Below, in pieces: positions 9,636 through 18,917 of a stretch of DNA of 64,000 nt (the stretch's first letter is position 1; every line of letters begins with the position of its first letter). The notes under the pieces are model-generated. The model saw only the letters and a list, made by a program, of their open reading frames with translations. It was not told the DNA's origin and searched no databases. A program made the translations under genes and the position numbers. The stretch is from Rhizobacter sp. OV335 (lineage in GTDB: Bacteria > Pseudomonadota > Gammaproteobacteria > Burkholderiales > Burkholderiaceae_C): assembly GCF_900142965.1 (NCBI RefSeq), contig NZ_FRCQ01000005.1:1-64000 (forward strand). The letters run 5' to 3'.

Positions 9636-11863
9636 GCGGCCCTCGCGATGCGGCCGCTCTGCAGCGCTTCCATGATCCGGTCGCGCGGGCCGTCGGCGAC
9701 GATCTTGCCGCCGTCGATCACGATCACGCGCGTCACCATCGCGAGCAGCGAGGTGCGGTGCGTCACCAGCACCACCGTCTTGTTCTGCGCGAAGTTGCCG
9801 ATGTTGTGCGTGATCTGCGCCTCGGTGGAGAAATCCATCGCGCTGGTCGGCTCGTCGAGCAGCAGGATCGGCGCGTTGTGCAGCACCGCGCGCGCCAGGC
9901 CGATGCCCTGGCGCTGCCCGCCGGAGAGCGATTCGCCGCGCTCGCCGACCGTCATGTCGAAGCCGCGCGGGTGACGGTCGATGAAGCTGCTCATGCCGGC
10001 CAGCTCGGCCGCCGCGACGATGGCCGAATCGTCGGCATAGGGCAGCCCGAAGGTGATGTTGTCGCGCAGGCTGCCGTAGAACAGCGTCACGTCCTGCGAC
10101 ACGTAGCCCAGGTTGCGGCGCACGTCGGCCGGGTCGAGCTGGCGCAGGTCGATGCCGTCGAGCAGCACCGCGCCGTCGGTCGGCTGGTACAGGCCCATGA
10201 TCAGCCGCTCGATCGTCGACTTGCCGGAACCGACCCGCCCGATCAGCGCGACCCGCTCGCCGGCCTGGATCTTGAAGCTGAGGCCGTCCAGTGCGGCATC
10301 CTGCCGGCCGGGGTAGGCGAACTTGACGTTGCGGAACTCGATGTCGCCGCGCAGCTGCGCGCGCTGCACGAAGTTCGCGCCGGGCGGCCGCTCGACCGGT
10401 TTCTCCATGATCTTGTCGAGCGACTCCATCGCGGTGCGCGCGCCCTGGTACTGCATCAGCAGCCCGACGATCTGCCCCGCCGGCTGCAGCGCGCGCGACG
10501 CGAGCATCGACGACGCCACCAGCGCACCCATCGTCAGCTCGCGCTGGCTGATCAGGTACACGCCGACGATCACGATCGCGACGGTGACGCCCTGCGACAG
10601 CCAGTTGGTGCCGTAGTTCGCTGCCGACGACAGCGCCCGCATGCGCACGTTGGTGACTGCGAGGAAGGCGTTGGCGCGCTCCCACTTGGCCTGCACGACG
10701 CTCTCGGCGCCCAGCGACTTGATGGTCTCGATGCCGGTCAGGCTCTCGATCAGCGTCGCGTTGCGCTGCGCCGAGGCCTGGTAGGTGGTCTGCGACAGCT
10801 CGTGCAGCCGGTGCTGCAGCACGTAGCCGATCACCAGGATCAGCAGGAAGGCCGTGACCACCGGCACCGCGAGCCACGGCGAGATCCAGGCCAGCACGAT
10901 CACGAACAGCAGCGCGAACGGCAGGTCGATCAGCGCGGTGACGGTGCCCGACGCGATGAAGTCGCGCACCTGCTCGAAGCCGCGCAGGTTCGATGCGAAC
11001 GAGCCGACCGATTCGGGCCGGTTCTCGAGCCGCATGCCGAGCACCTTCTCCATCAGCGTGGCGGAAATCTGCACGTCGATGCGCGCGCTGGCTTCGTCGA
11101 CGAAGTGGCTGCGCAGCAGCCGCATGAACAGGTCGCCGCACATGATCAGCACGACGCCGATGGACAACGCCCACAGCGTCTCGACCGCGTTGTTCGGCAC
11201 CACGCGGTCGTAGACGTTCATCGAGAACAGTGGAAACACCAGCGCGAACACGTTGACCAGCAGCGCGGCCCACAACACGTCGCGGTAGACGATGCGCTGC
11301 TCGAGCACCGCGCCCCAGAACCAGTGGCGCTGGCGCACCGCGCGCACCTCGGGCGTGCGCGCATCGAAGCGGAAATGCGGGCGCACGAACAGCACCACGC
11401 CGGTGTAGCGCTGCTGCAGGTCGGCGAGCGGCAGCACGATCGAGCCCTGGCCGGTCTCGGGCAGCAGCACGCGGGCCACCGGGCCTTCCTTGCCGCCGTC
11501 TTCGAAGCGCAGCAGCACGCAGGCCTGGTTGTCCTTCAGGATCAGGATGGCCGGCAGCGCGGCGGCGTCGATGCGGGGCAGCGCCAGGCGCTGCAGCCTG
11601 GTCGCCATGCCGGCGCGTGCCGCGGCCCGCTCGGTGAGCTGGATGGTCAGCTTGCCCTTGCCGCTGTCACCCAGCGGCAGACCGGCCGACAGCGAAGCCC
11701 GCGACGCGGCCTGGCCGTTCAGCCGGCAGATCTCGACCAGGCAGTCGAGCAGCGGGTCGGGGTGGATCAGGTCTTCGCGCATCCGCAGCGGCGAGGCCTC
11801 CGCCGGCTTGTCGGCGGGAGGGTGGGCGGCAGCGGCGGAGGGCAGGGGACGGGGATCGGTCAT
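9632..11863 (-). CDS. Type I secretion ABC transporter (LapB-like permease/ATPase)
   Basis: 743 residues. The N-terminal ~150 residues form a C39 peptidase-like domain. The usual catalytic Cys is not evident, as in LapB/HlyB transporters that export uncleaved substrates. A six-helix ABC exporter domain spans about residues 180-460 (LWAALLVNVFALVFPLFSMN, VVTAFLLILVIGYVL). The ATPase domain has Walker A GRVGSGKST, signature LSGGQRQ, Walker B ILLLDEPTSAMD and H-loop VTHRTS. It powers export of the adjacent giant adhesin. It is the first gene of a three-gene minus-strand set, ATPase, HlyD, adhesin. Its start lies 60 bases downstream of the Nudix gene, enough for its own promoter. Confidence 0.95.
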   Translation of the reverse strand: MTDPRPLPSAAAAHPPADKPAEASPLRMREDLIHPDPLLDCLVEICRLNGQAASRASLSAGLPLGDSGKGKLTIQLTERAAARAGMATRLQRLALPRIDAAALPAILILKDNQACVLLRFEDGGKEGPVARVLLPETGQGSIVLPLADLQQRYTGVVLFVRPHFRFDARTPEVRAVRQRHWFWGAVLEQRIVYRDVLWAALLVNVFALVFPLFSMNVYDRVVPNNAVETLWALSIGVVLIMCGDLFMRLLRSHFVDEASARIDVQISATLMEKVLGMRLENRPESVGSFASNLRGFEQVRDFIASGTVTALIDLPFALLFVIVLAWISPWLAVPVVTAFLLILVIGYVLQHRLHELSQTTYQASAQRNATLIESLTGIETIKSLGAESVVQAKWERANAFLAVTNVRMRALSSAANYGTNWLSQGVTVAIVIVGVYLISQRELTMGALVASSMLASRALQPAGQIVGLLMQYQGARTAMESLDKIMEKPVERPPGANFVQRAQLRGDIEFRNVKFAYPGRQDAALDGLSFKIQAGERVALIGRVGSGKSTIERLIMGLYQPTDGAVLLDGIDLRQLDPADVRRNLGYVSQDVTLFYGSLRDNITFGLPYADDSAIVAAAELAGMSSFIDRHPRGFDMTVGERGESLSGGQRQGIGLARAVLHNAPILLLDEPTSAMDFSTEAQITHNIGNFAQNKTVVLVTHRTSLLAMVTRVIVIDGGKIVADGPRDRIMEALQSGRIARAA

Positions 11864-11923
11864 CGGTGTCGCGGTATCGGAAAGTCTGGCGTCGACCTAT
11901 TCGAACGGCGACAGGGTGCGCCG

Positions 11924-12469
11924 TCAATCGATATCGGCCATATGAAAGCCGAATTGACCCCGGCGTCGGTCTTCGAAGAATCGTCTCAGGGTTTCCCGCA
12001 CGGTCGGGAACGCGAGCTCGTCCCACGGCACCTCGTTTTCGTGGAACAGGCGGGCCTCGATGGTTTCGGGGCCGGGCGCGAAATCGGTGTCGAGCAGGCG
12101 GGCGCGGTAGAAGAAGTGCACTTGGCCGACACGCACCACGTTCAGCAGCGTGAACAAGGCCTGCATCTCGATGCGGGCGCCGGCCTCTTCATCGGTCTCG
12201 CGAAGCGCGCCGGCGGCGGTGGTCTCGCCGAGCTCCATGAAGCCGGCCGGCAGCGTCCAGAAGCCGTGGCGCGGCTCGATGTTGCGTCGGCACAGCAGCA
12301 CCTGGTCGTTCCACACCGGCAGCGTGCCGACGACGTTCAGCGGGTTCTCGTAGTGGATGGCACCGCAGGCGCCGCAGGTCGCGCGTTCGCGGTTGTCGTC
12401 GGGCGGCACGCTGTAGGTGATCGGCGATCCGCACGCCTTGCAGTGCTTGAAGCTTCGGGCCTTGAACAT
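11924..12469 (-). CDS. Nudix hydrolase with N-terminal zinc ribbon
   Basis: 181 residues. An N-terminal zinc ribbon has Cys10, Cys13, Cys32 and Cys35. The Nudix box spans about residues 76-98 (GFMELGETTAAGAL then RETDEEAGA), matching GX5EX7REXXEEXG. Such proteins hydrolyse nucleoside diphosphates linked to another group, often NAD(H)- or ADP-ribose-type compounds. The zinc ribbon resembles NudC/NUDT12-type enzymes, but the substrate cannot be read from the sequence. It is divergent from the fumarylacetoacetase-family gene across an 81-base gap that must hold both promoters. Confidence 0.9.
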   Translation of the reverse strand: MFKARSFKHCKACGSPITYSVPPDDNRERATCGACGAIHYENPLNVVGTLPVWNDQVLLCRRNIEPRHGFWTLPAGFMELGETTAAGALRETDEEAGARIEMQALFTLLNVVRVGQVHFFYRARLLDTDFAPGPETIEARLFHENEVPWDELAFPTVRETLRRFFEDRRRGQFGFHMADID

Positions 12470-12550
12470 GCGGGCAGTTTAGCCGTGAGGTTTCACACCT
12501 CATGGCATCATCCCGCCATCCCCCCACTGACTCTCTGCGGAGTGCTTTCC

Positions 12551-13258
12551 ATGAGCCACGTCGTGCCGGTTCCGGCCACCCCTTCCGTGCCCGTCGTCGG
12601 AGCGCAACCCGGCGACACCTTTCCGGTGCGCCGCATCTACTGCGTCGGCCGCAACTACGTCGACCATGCGATCGAAATGGGCCACAGCGGCCGCGAGGCG
12701 CCGTTCTTCTTCATGAAGCCCGCCGACGCGGTGCTGCCGGTGACCGAGGGCACGACCGGGCAGATGCACTACCCGAGCGCCACGAAGGACCTGCACCATG
12801 AAGTCGAACTGGTGGTGGCGATCGGCAAGGGCGGGCGCAACATTCCGGCCGCGCAGGCGCTCGACCATGTGTATGGGTATGCCGTCGGGCTCGACATGAC
12901 GCGCCGCGACCTGCAGGGCGAGGCCAAGAAGCAGGGCCGCCCGTGGTGCAGCGGCAAGGGCTTCGACGAATCGGCGCCGATCGGCCCGGTGCGGCCGGCC
13001 GCGCAATGCAACATCGGCGCCGCCACGCGCATCGAGCTGAAGGTCAACGACACCATGCGCCAGCACAGCGTGATCGGCAAGCTGATCTGGAGCATTCCCG
13101 AGATCATCGAGCAACTGTCCGCGCTGTGGGAGCTGGCCCCTGGTGACCTGATCTTCACCGGCACGCCCGAGGGCGTGGCCGCGGTCGTCACCGGCGACAC
13201 GCTGAGCGCCCAGGTCGACGGCGTCGGCAGCCTGCAGGTCCGGCTGGTGGCGCGCTGA
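12551..13258 (+). CDS. Fumarylacetoacetate hydrolase family protein, probably fumarylpyruvate hydrolase
   Basis: 235 residues, the short single-domain form of the FAH family. Metal ligands Glu84 and Glu86 (HHEVELVVAIG) and Asp115 (GYAVGLDMTRRDLQ) are present, as is the closing motif GDLIFTGTPEGVAAV. Family members of this size cleave fumarylpyruvate (gentisate pathway) or act as acylpyruvases. A zeta-GST isomerase follows 10 bases later, the isomerase-hydrolase pair that finishes gentisate or homogentisate ring-cleavage breakdown. No ring-cleaving dioxygenase is in the window. The start is ATG after GCTTTCC, with a weak Shine-Dalgarno (CTGCGGAG) about 10 bases upstream. Confidence 0.88.
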   Translation: MSHVVPVPATPSVPVVGAQPGDTFPVRRIYCVGRNYVDHAIEMGHSGREAPFFFMKPADAVLPVTEGTTGQMHYPSATKDLHHEVELVVAIGKGGRNIPAAQALDHVYGYAVGLDMTRRDLQGEAKKQGRPWCSGKGFDESAPIGPVRPAAQCNIGAATRIELKVNDTMRQHSVIGKLIWSIPEIIEQLSALWELAPGDLIFTGTPEGVAAVVTGDTLSAQVDGVGSLQVRLVAR

Positions 13259-13268
13259 TGGTGGCCCG

Positions 13269-13925
13269 ATGACCAGCACGGCGGGCATGCAGCTCTACAG
13301 CTACTTCCGGTCGTCGGCCTCGTTCCGCGTGCGGGTCGCGCTCGCGCTGAAGGGGCTGGCCTACGACTACGTGCCGGTGCACCTGGTCAAGAACGAGCAG
13401 ACGCAGCCCGATTTCGCCGCGCTGTCGCCCGGGCGGCTGGTGCCGGTGCTGAAGGACGACGGCGCGCTGCTGTCGCAGTCGCTCGCCATCATCGAGTACC
13501 TCGACGAAACCCATCCGCAGCCGCCGCTGCTGCCCGCCGACCCGCTCGGCCGGGCGCGCGTGCGTGCGCTGGCGATGGACGTCGCCTGCGAGATCCACCC
13601 GCTGAACAACCTGCGCGTGCTGCGCTACCTGCTGCACGACCTGGGCGTCAGCGAGGACGACAAGAACCGCTGGTACCGCCATTGGTGCGAGACCGGCCTC
13701 GAGACGGTCGAGCGCCAACTCGCGAGCCAGCCCGAGACCGGCCGCTTCTGCCACGGCGACAAGCCGACGCTGGCCGACATCACGCTGGTGCCGCAGATCT
13801 TCAACGCGCAGCGCCTGAACTGCCGGCTCGACCACGTGCCGACCGTGATGCGGGTGTTCGACGAATGCATGCGGCTCGAGGCGTTCAGCGGCGCGCAGCC
13901 GTCGGCCTGCCCGGACGCCACCTGA
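13269..13925 (+). CDS. Maleylacetoacetate/maleylpyruvate isomerase (zeta-class GST)
   Basis: 218 residues. It has a thioredoxin-like N-terminal GST domain with the zeta-class signature YSYFRSSASFRVRVALALKG, the SQSLAIIEYLDE glutathione-binding motif and an all-helical C-terminal domain. It uses glutathione to isomerise maleyl to fumaryl intermediates, the step before the hydrolase encoded immediately upstream. The ATG at 13287 (MQLYSYF) is an alternative start closer to the usual family N-terminus. The stop overlaps the next start as TGATG, so this gene and pgeF are probably translationally coupled. Confidence 0.9.
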   Translation: MTSTAGMQLYSYFRSSASFRVRVALALKGLAYDYVPVHLVKNEQTQPDFAALSPGRLVPVLKDDGALLSQSLAIIEYLDETHPQPPLLPADPLGRARVRALAMDVACEIHPLNNLRVLRYLLHDLGVSEDDKNRWYRHWCETGLETVERQLASQPETGRFCHGDKPTLADITLVPQIFNAQRLNCRLDHVPTVMRVFDECMRLEAFSGAQPSACPDAT

Positions 13926-14698
13926 TGCCGAACACCACCCCGCTGCAGGATGCCCTGCACCCCGACTGGGCACTCGACCATGTGGGCGCGCTGATGAGCA
14001 CGCGCCGCGGCGGGCTCAGCGCGCCGCCTTGGGCCAGCCTGAACCTCGGCATCGCGGTCGGCGACGACCCCGAGGCGGTCGACGCGAACCGGGCCCGCTT
14101 CGCGGCGGCCACCGGCGCGGCGCCGGTCTTCATGAAACAGGTGCATGGCACGCGGGTGTTGCGGCTGGTGCGGGCCTCGGTGGGCGCGCCGCTCGAAGAG
14201 GCCGATGCCGCGATCACCACCGAGCGCGGCCTGGCCTGCACGGTGCAGGTGGCCGATTGCCTGCCGGTGCTGCTGGCGACGACCGGCGCGCCGGCGCTGC
14301 AGGCGGTGGGTGCGGCCCATGCCGGCTGGCGCGGCCTGGCCGGCGGCGTGCTCGACAACACGGTGGCGGCGCTGTGCCAGGCGGCGGGTTGCGAACCGGG
14401 TGACCTGGTGGCCTGGCTCGGGCCCTGCATCGGCCCCGGGCGCTTCGAGGTGGGCCCCGACGTGCTGCAGGCCTTCGGCGAAGACCCGCAGCAGGCGGAT
14501 CCCGCGCTGTTCCGCAGCCACGCGGCCGGCAAGTGGATGGCCAACCTGTCCGAACTGGCGCGCCGCCGCCTCGCGGGCCTGGGCGTGACCCAGGTCAAGG
14601 GCGGCGCATGGTGCACCGCCGATGATGCGTCACGGTTCTTTTCGTTCCGGCGCGACCGCATCACCGGGCGGATGGCCGCCGCCGTCTGGCTGCGCTGA
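13925..14698 (+). CDS. pgeF: PgeF/YfiH family multicopper-type purine nucleoside-peptidoglycan editing protein
   Basis: 257 residues. The DUF152/Cu-oxidase_4 fold is shown by FMKQVHGTRV, VQVADCLPVLL and AAHAGWRGLAGG, which carry the conserved metal-binding His and Cys residues. E. coli YfiH corrects L-Ser misincorporation in peptidoglycan, and family members also act as purine nucleoside phosphorylases or polyphenol oxidases. The start overlaps the isomerase stop by TGATG. The 3' end overlaps a convergent small membrane protein gene by 69 bases. The family is certain; the exact activity here is not. Confidence 0.92.
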   Translation: MPNTTPLQDALHPDWALDHVGALMSTRRGGLSAPPWASLNLGIAVGDDPEAVDANRARFAAATGAAPVFMKQVHGTRVLRLVRASVGAPLEEADAAITTERGLACTVQVADCLPVLLATTGAPALQAVGAAHAGWRGLAGGVLDNTVAALCQAAGCEPGDLVAWLGPCIGPGRFEVGPDVLQAFGEDPQQADPALFRSHAAGKWMANLSELARRRLAGLGVTQVKGGAWCTADDASRFFSFRRDRITGRMAAAVWLR

Positions 14699-14896
14699 AT
14701 CGGCGGCGATCTCGGCCGCGCGGCGCGCGCGCCGGCGCGACGGCGTGCCCAGCAGGTACAGCACGATGGACAGCGGCAGCGCGCCGTACAGCAGGAAGGT
14801 GAAGACCGCGCCGAGCACGGTGCCTTGCGAGCTGGTCGCCTCGGCGATCGCCATCATGACAACCACGTACATCCAGGCAATCGCGACGAGGTACAT
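14630..14896 (-). CDS. Small membrane protein, conserved hypothetical
   Basis: 88 residues with two hydrophobic segments (MYLVAIAWMYVVVMMAIAEA and VFTFLLYGALPLSIVLYLLG), then an Arg-rich, Pro/Gly-rich cytoplasmic-type tail (TPSRRRARRAAEIAAD). The hydrophobic pattern and its recurrence in related genomes, as I recall it, support a real gene. It is convergent with pgeF, its last 23 codons being antisense to the pgeF 3' end. Function unknown. It could share the region before phaC (14897-14992) as a divergent promoter. Confidence 0.72.
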   Translation of the reverse strand: MYLVAIAWMYVVVMMAIAEATSSQGTVLGAVFTFLLYGALPLSIVLYLLGTPSRRRARRAAEIAADSAQPDGGGHPPGDAVAPERKEP

Positions 14897-14992
14897 TTTT
14901 GAGGCCGACGGGCGGCTGGTGTCGAAGCGAAGAGTGTGACCCGAAACTCAACTGACCCCACAGCGGCCCGCACGAGCCCGGCAAGGAGACCT

Positions 14993-16723
14993 GTGAAGAA
15001 TCCAGCAGCGGTGCCCGATGCGGTTGCCAACGGGAATGCGGTTGCCAGCGTGAGTGCAGATGCATTCGGCGCGACGATCGGTGAAGTCTTCAAGTCGATG
15101 AGCGGCCTGAGCCTGCCGATGCCGAAACTGAGCGCGCTGCAGGCCGACTACGTGGCGCAGGCCAGCGCGCTGTGGAACCAGAGCGTCGGCGCCGCGCCGG
15201 CCGGTGCGGGCGCCGAGCCGCCGGCGCCGCTGAACGATCGCCGCTTCAGCAACGCGGCCTGGGCCGACAACCCGATGGCCTCGTTCACCGCGCGGCTGTA
15301 CCTGCTGAACGCCCGCACGCTGATGGGCCTGGCCGACAGCGTGCAGGGCGACGAGAAGACGCGCGAGCGCATCCGCTTCGCGGTGCAGCAGTACGTGGCG
15401 GCGGCTTCGCCCAGCAACTACCTGCCGCTGAACCCCGAGGCGCTGCAGCTCGCGCTGAAGACGCAGGGCGAGAGCATCCTGCACGGCGTGCAGCACCTGG
15501 TGCAGGACCTGCAGCAAGGCCACGTCTCGCAGACCGACGAAAGCGTGTTCGAGGTCGGCCGCAACGTCGCGACCACCGAAGGCAGCGTGGTGTTCGAGAA
15601 CGAGCTGTTCCAGCTGCTCGAGTACAAGCCGCTGACGAAGACCGTGTTCGAGCGGCCGCTGCTGATGGTGCCGCCGTGCATCAACAAGTACTACATCCTC
15701 GACCTGCAGCCCGAGAACTCGCTGATCCGCCATGCGGTCGCGCAAGGCCACCGGGTGTTCGTCGTCAGCTGGCGCAATGCCGATGCGAGCCTGTCGCACC
15801 TCGGCTGGGACGACTACATCGAAGACGCCGCCATCCGGGCGATCGACGTGGTGCAGGAGATCACCGGTGCCGAGACACTGAACACGCTGGGCTTCTGCGT
15901 CGGCGGCACCATCCTCGCCACCGCGCTCGCGGTGCTGGCTGCGCGTGGCAGCAAGCCCGCGGCGAGCATGACGCTGCTGACCACCTTCCTCGATTTCGGC
16001 AACACCGGCGTGCTCGACCTGTTCGTCGACGAGGCGATGGTGCAGCTGCGCGAGATGACGCTCGGCCCGGCCAGCCCGAACGGTGGCGGGCTGCTGAAGG
16101 GGCAGGAGCTCGCCTCCACCTTCAGCGCGCTGCGCCCGAACGACCTGCTGTGGAACTACGTCGTCGGCAACTACCTGAAGGGCGAGACGCCGCCGCCGTT
16201 CGACCTGCTGTACTGGAACAGCGACAGCACCAACCTGCCGGGGCCGATGTACTGCTGGTACCTGCGCAACACCTATCTCGAGAACAACCTGGTGAAGCCG
16301 GGCCGCCTGACGGTGTGCGGCGAGAAGCTCGACCTGAACCAGGTCGACGCGCCGACCTACGTCTACGGCTCGCGCGAGGACCACATCGTGCCGTGGGACG
16401 CGGCCTGGCGGAACACCCAGGTGCTGAAGAACGCGAAGACGCGCTTCGTGCTGGGCGCGTCCGGCCACATCGCCGGCGTCATCAACCCGCCGGCCAAGAA
16501 GAAGCGCAGCCATTGGATCGGCCAGTCCCCGGGGCCCCGGCCGGCCAGCGCCGACGCCTGGTTCGCGAGCGCCACCGAGCACCCTGGCAGCTGGTGGACC
16601 GACTGGGACGCGTGGCTGGCCGGCCACGCCGGCAAGCAGGTGCCGGCCCCGAAAAACCCTGGCAGCCGCAGGCACAAGGCGATCGAGCCGGCGCCCGGCC
16701 GCTATGTGAAGCAAAAGGCCTGA
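14993..16723 (+). CDS. phaC: Class I poly(3-hydroxyalkanoate) synthase
   Basis: 576 residues from the GTG at 14993, chosen because AAGGAG sits 5 bases upstream; an in-frame GTG at 14936 has no such site. PhaC polymerises (R)-3-hydroxyacyl-CoA into PHB granules. The lipase-like box GFCVGGTI carries nucleophile Cys302. The catalytic Asp (GSREDHIVPW) and His (LGASGHIAGV) are present. The C-terminal NPPAKKKRSHW segment and total length match class I synthases. It heads a phaC-phaA-phaB set with ~100-base spacers, giving acetyl-CoA to PHB in one operon. No phaR or phasin gene is nearby. Confidence 0.96.
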   Translation: MKNPAAVPDAVANGNAVASVSADAFGATIGEVFKSMSGLSLPMPKLSALQADYVAQASALWNQSVGAAPAGAGAEPPAPLNDRRFSNAAWADNPMASFTARLYLLNARTLMGLADSVQGDEKTRERIRFAVQQYVAAASPSNYLPLNPEALQLALKTQGESILHGVQHLVQDLQQGHVSQTDESVFEVGRNVATTEGSVVFENELFQLLEYKPLTKTVFERPLLMVPPCINKYYILDLQPENSLIRHAVAQGHRVFVVSWRNADASLSHLGWDDYIEDAAIRAIDVVQEITGAETLNTLGFCVGGTILATALAVLAARGSKPAASMTLLTTFLDFGNTGVLDLFVDEAMVQLREMTLGPASPNGGGLLKGQELASTFSALRPNDLLWNYVVGNYLKGETPPPFDLLYWNSDSTNLPGPMYCWYLRNTYLENNLVKPGRLTVCGEKLDLNQVDAPTYVYGSREDHIVPWDAAWRNTQVLKNAKTRFVLGASGHIAGVINPPAKKKRSHWIGQSPGPRPASADAWFASATEHPGSWWTDWDAWLAGHAGKQVPAPKNPGSRRHKAIEPAPGRYVKQKA

Positions 16724-16826
16724 AGCCGGGCCTGAAGTCGAATGCAGCCCCGCGCTTGACCCCGGCCCCGCACGGCACCACATTCCGTTCAACACCCACC
16801 CGCACATCCGTCAACAGGAGACCTCC

Positions 16827-18005
16827 ATGTCCGACATCGTCATCGTCGCCGCCACCCGCACCGCCGTCGGCAAGTTCGGTGGCAGCCTCGCCAAGACACC
16901 GGCGCCCGAGCTGGGCGCGGCCGTCATCGTCGAGCTGCTGAAGCGCGCGAAGCTCAGCGGCGACCAGGTCAACGAGGTCATCCTCGGCCAGGTGCTCACC
17001 GCCGGCTCGGGCCAGAACCCGGCGCGCCAGTCCGTCATCAAGAGCGGCCTGCCGCAGTCGGTGCCGGCGCTGACCATCAACGCGGTCTGCGGCTCGGGCC
17101 TGAAGGCGGTGATGCTGGCGGCCCAGGCCATCCGCGACGGCGATTCCGAGATCGTGATCGCCGGCGGCCAGGAGAGCATGAGCCTCGCACCGCACGTGCT
17201 GCCGAACTCGCGCGAGGGCCAGCGCATGGGCGACTGGAAGCTGGTCGACTCGATGATCACCGACGGCCTGTGGGATGTGTACAACCAGTACCACATGGGC
17301 ATCACCGCCGAGAACGTCGCGAAGAAGTTCGGCGTCAGCCGCGAGGCGCAGGACGCGCTGGCGCTGGCCTCGCAGCAGAAGGCCGCCGCCGCGCAGGATG
17401 CCGGGCGCTTCACCGACGAGATCGTGCCGTTCAGCATCGCGCAGAAGAAGGGCGACCCGGTCGTCTTCTCGGCCGACGAGTTCATCAACCGCAAGACCAA
17501 TGCCGAAGCGCTGGCGGGCCTGCGCCCGGCCTTCGACAAGGCCGGCGGCGTGACGGCCGGCAATGCGTCAGGCCTGAACGACGGCGCGGCCGGCGTGGTC
17601 GTGATGACCGCGAAGAAGGCCGACCAGCTCGGACTGACGCCGCTCGCGCGCATCAAGAGCTACGCGACCGTGGCGCTCGATCCGGCCTTCATGGGGATCG
17701 GCCCGGTGCCGGCCTCGCAGAAGGCGCTGCAACGCGCCGGCTGGAAGCCCGGCGAGCTCGACCTGCTCGAGATCAACGAAGCCTTCGCGGCCCAGGCCTG
17801 CGCGGTCAACACCGAGATGGGCTGGGATGTCAGCAAGGTGAACGTCAACGGCGGCGCGATCGCGATCGGGCACCCCATCGGTGCATCCGGCTGCCGCATC
17901 CTGGTGACCCTGCTGCACGAGATGCAGCGCCGCAACGCGAAGAAGGGCATCGCCAGCCTGTGCATCGGCGGTGGCATGGGTGTTGCCTTGACGGTCGAGC
18001 GTTGA
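16827..18005 (+). CDS. phaA: Acetyl-CoA C-acetyltransferase (beta-ketothiolase)
   Basis: 392 residues. It condenses two acetyl-CoA to acetoacetyl-CoA, the first step of PHB synthesis. The acyl-carrying Cys is in [12 protein letters not shown] near residue 89. The catalytic His is in GHPIGASG and the C-terminal Cys in [15 protein letters not shown] follows a good AGGAG site. It lies 103 bases after phaC and 101 bases before phaB, typical of the Burkholderiales pha operon. Confidence 0.96.
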   Translation: MSDIVIVAATRTAVGKFGGSLAKTPAPELGAAVIVELLKRAKLSGDQVNEVILGQVLTAGSGQNPARQSVIKSGLPQSVPALTINAVCGSGLKAVMLAAQAIRDGDSEIVIAGGQESMSLAPHVLPNSREGQRMGDWKLVDSMITDGLWDVYNQYHMGITAENVAKKFGVSREAQDALALASQQKAAAAQDAGRFTDEIVPFSIAQKKGDPVVFSADEFINRKTNAEALAGLRPAFDKAGGVTAGNASGLNDGAAGVVVMTAKKADQLGLTPLARIKSYATVALDPAFMGIGPVPASQKALQRAGWKPGELDLLEINEAFAAQACAVNTEMGWDVSKVNVNGGAIAIGHPIGASGCRILVTLLHEMQRRNAKKGIASLCIGGGMGVALTVER

Positions 18006-18106
18006 ACATTGGTTAAGCCAGGGTGAGCTGAGGGCGAACCCGGTTGACGCGGCACGCGGGCGCGACGACGCTCGGGTGTCTGCACACCTTTTCAGGAGAG
18101 AAGAAC

Positions 18107-18844
18107 ATGAGTCAGAAGATCGCCTACGTCACCGGCGGCATGGGCGGAATCGGCACCACGATGTGCCAGCGCCTGCACAAGGACGGCTTCATCGTCGTCG
18201 CGGGCTGTGGCCCGAGCCGCGATTTCACGAAATGGCTGAACGAGCAGAAGGCGCTCGGCTACAGCTTCCACGCGTCGGTCGGCAATGTCGGCGACTGGGA
18301 CTCCACCGTCTCGGCGTTCCAGAAGACCAAGGCCGAGCTCGGCCCGATCGACGTGCTGGTCAACAACGCCGGCATCACGCGAGACGGCATGTTCCGCAAG
18401 ATGAGCCGCGCCGACTGGGATGCGGTGATCGAGACCAACCTCACGAGCCTGTTCAATGTCACCAAGCAGGTGATCGACGACATGCTCGAGAAGGGCTGGG
18501 GCCGCATCATCAACATCAGCTCGGTCAACGGCGAGAAGGGCCAGTTCGGCCAGACCAACTACTCCGCGGCCAAGGCAGGCATGCACGGCTTCACGATGGC
18601 GCTGGCGCAGGAAGTCGCGAACAAGGGCGTGACGGTCAACACCGTGTCGCCGGGCTACATCGCGACCGACATGGTCAAGTCGATCCGCCAGGACGTGCTC
18701 GACAAGATCGTCGCCGGCATCCCGGTGAAGCGCCTGGGCACGCCGGACGACATCGCGTCCATCGTGTCGTGGGTCGCGTCGGATGAATCCGGCTTCGCGA
18801 CCGGTGCCGACTTCTCGGTCAACGGCGGCCTGCACATGGGCTGA
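18107..18844 (+). CDS. phaB: Acetoacetyl-CoA reductase (NADPH-dependent SDR)
   Basis: 245 residues. It reduces acetoacetyl-CoA to (R)-3-hydroxybutyryl-CoA, supplying PhaC. The Rossmann motif VTGGMGGIGT, NNAG, active-site ISSVNG and YSAAKAG, and the FSVNGGLHMG C-terminus match PhaB closely. AGGAG lies 9 bases before the ATG. It is the last gene of the pha operon: a strong intrinsic terminator begins 34 bases after the stop. Confidence 0.96.
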   Translation: MSQKIAYVTGGMGGIGTTMCQRLHKDGFIVVAGCGPSRDFTKWLNEQKALGYSFHASVGNVGDWDSTVSAFQKTKAELGPIDVLVNNAGITRDGMFRKMSRADWDAVIETNLTSLFNVTKQVIDDMLEKGWGRIINISSVNGEKGQFGQTNYSAAKAGMHGFTMALAQEVANKGVTVNTVSPGYIATDMVKSIRQDVLDKIVAGIPVKRLGTPDDIASIVSWVASDESGFATGADFSVNGGLHMG

Positions 18845-18877
18845 CGCCCGTCGCGTTCCGCCGATCGCTGTTCCTCG

Positions 18878-18917
18878 CAGCCCCGGTTGCCAGCACGCTG
18901 GTGGCCGGGGCTGTTTT
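18878..18917 (+). terminator. Intrinsic terminator after phaB
   Basis: CAGCCCCGG at 18878-18886 pairs perfectly with CCGGGGCTG at 18905-18913, with a further small CCAG/CTGG stem inside, followed by TTTTCATTT. This ends the pha operon and insulates it from the next unit. Confidence 0.88.

Noticed and set aside
9758-13258. Long plus-strand frame across the transporter region
   Set aside because: Only the last ~235 codons (FAH-family protein from 12551) are coding; the rest is antisense to the ABC transporter and Nudix gene.
12551-13925. Complete gentisate or homogentisate operon
   Set aside because: Only isomerase and hydrolase are present; no dioxygenase or upstream enzyme lies nearby.
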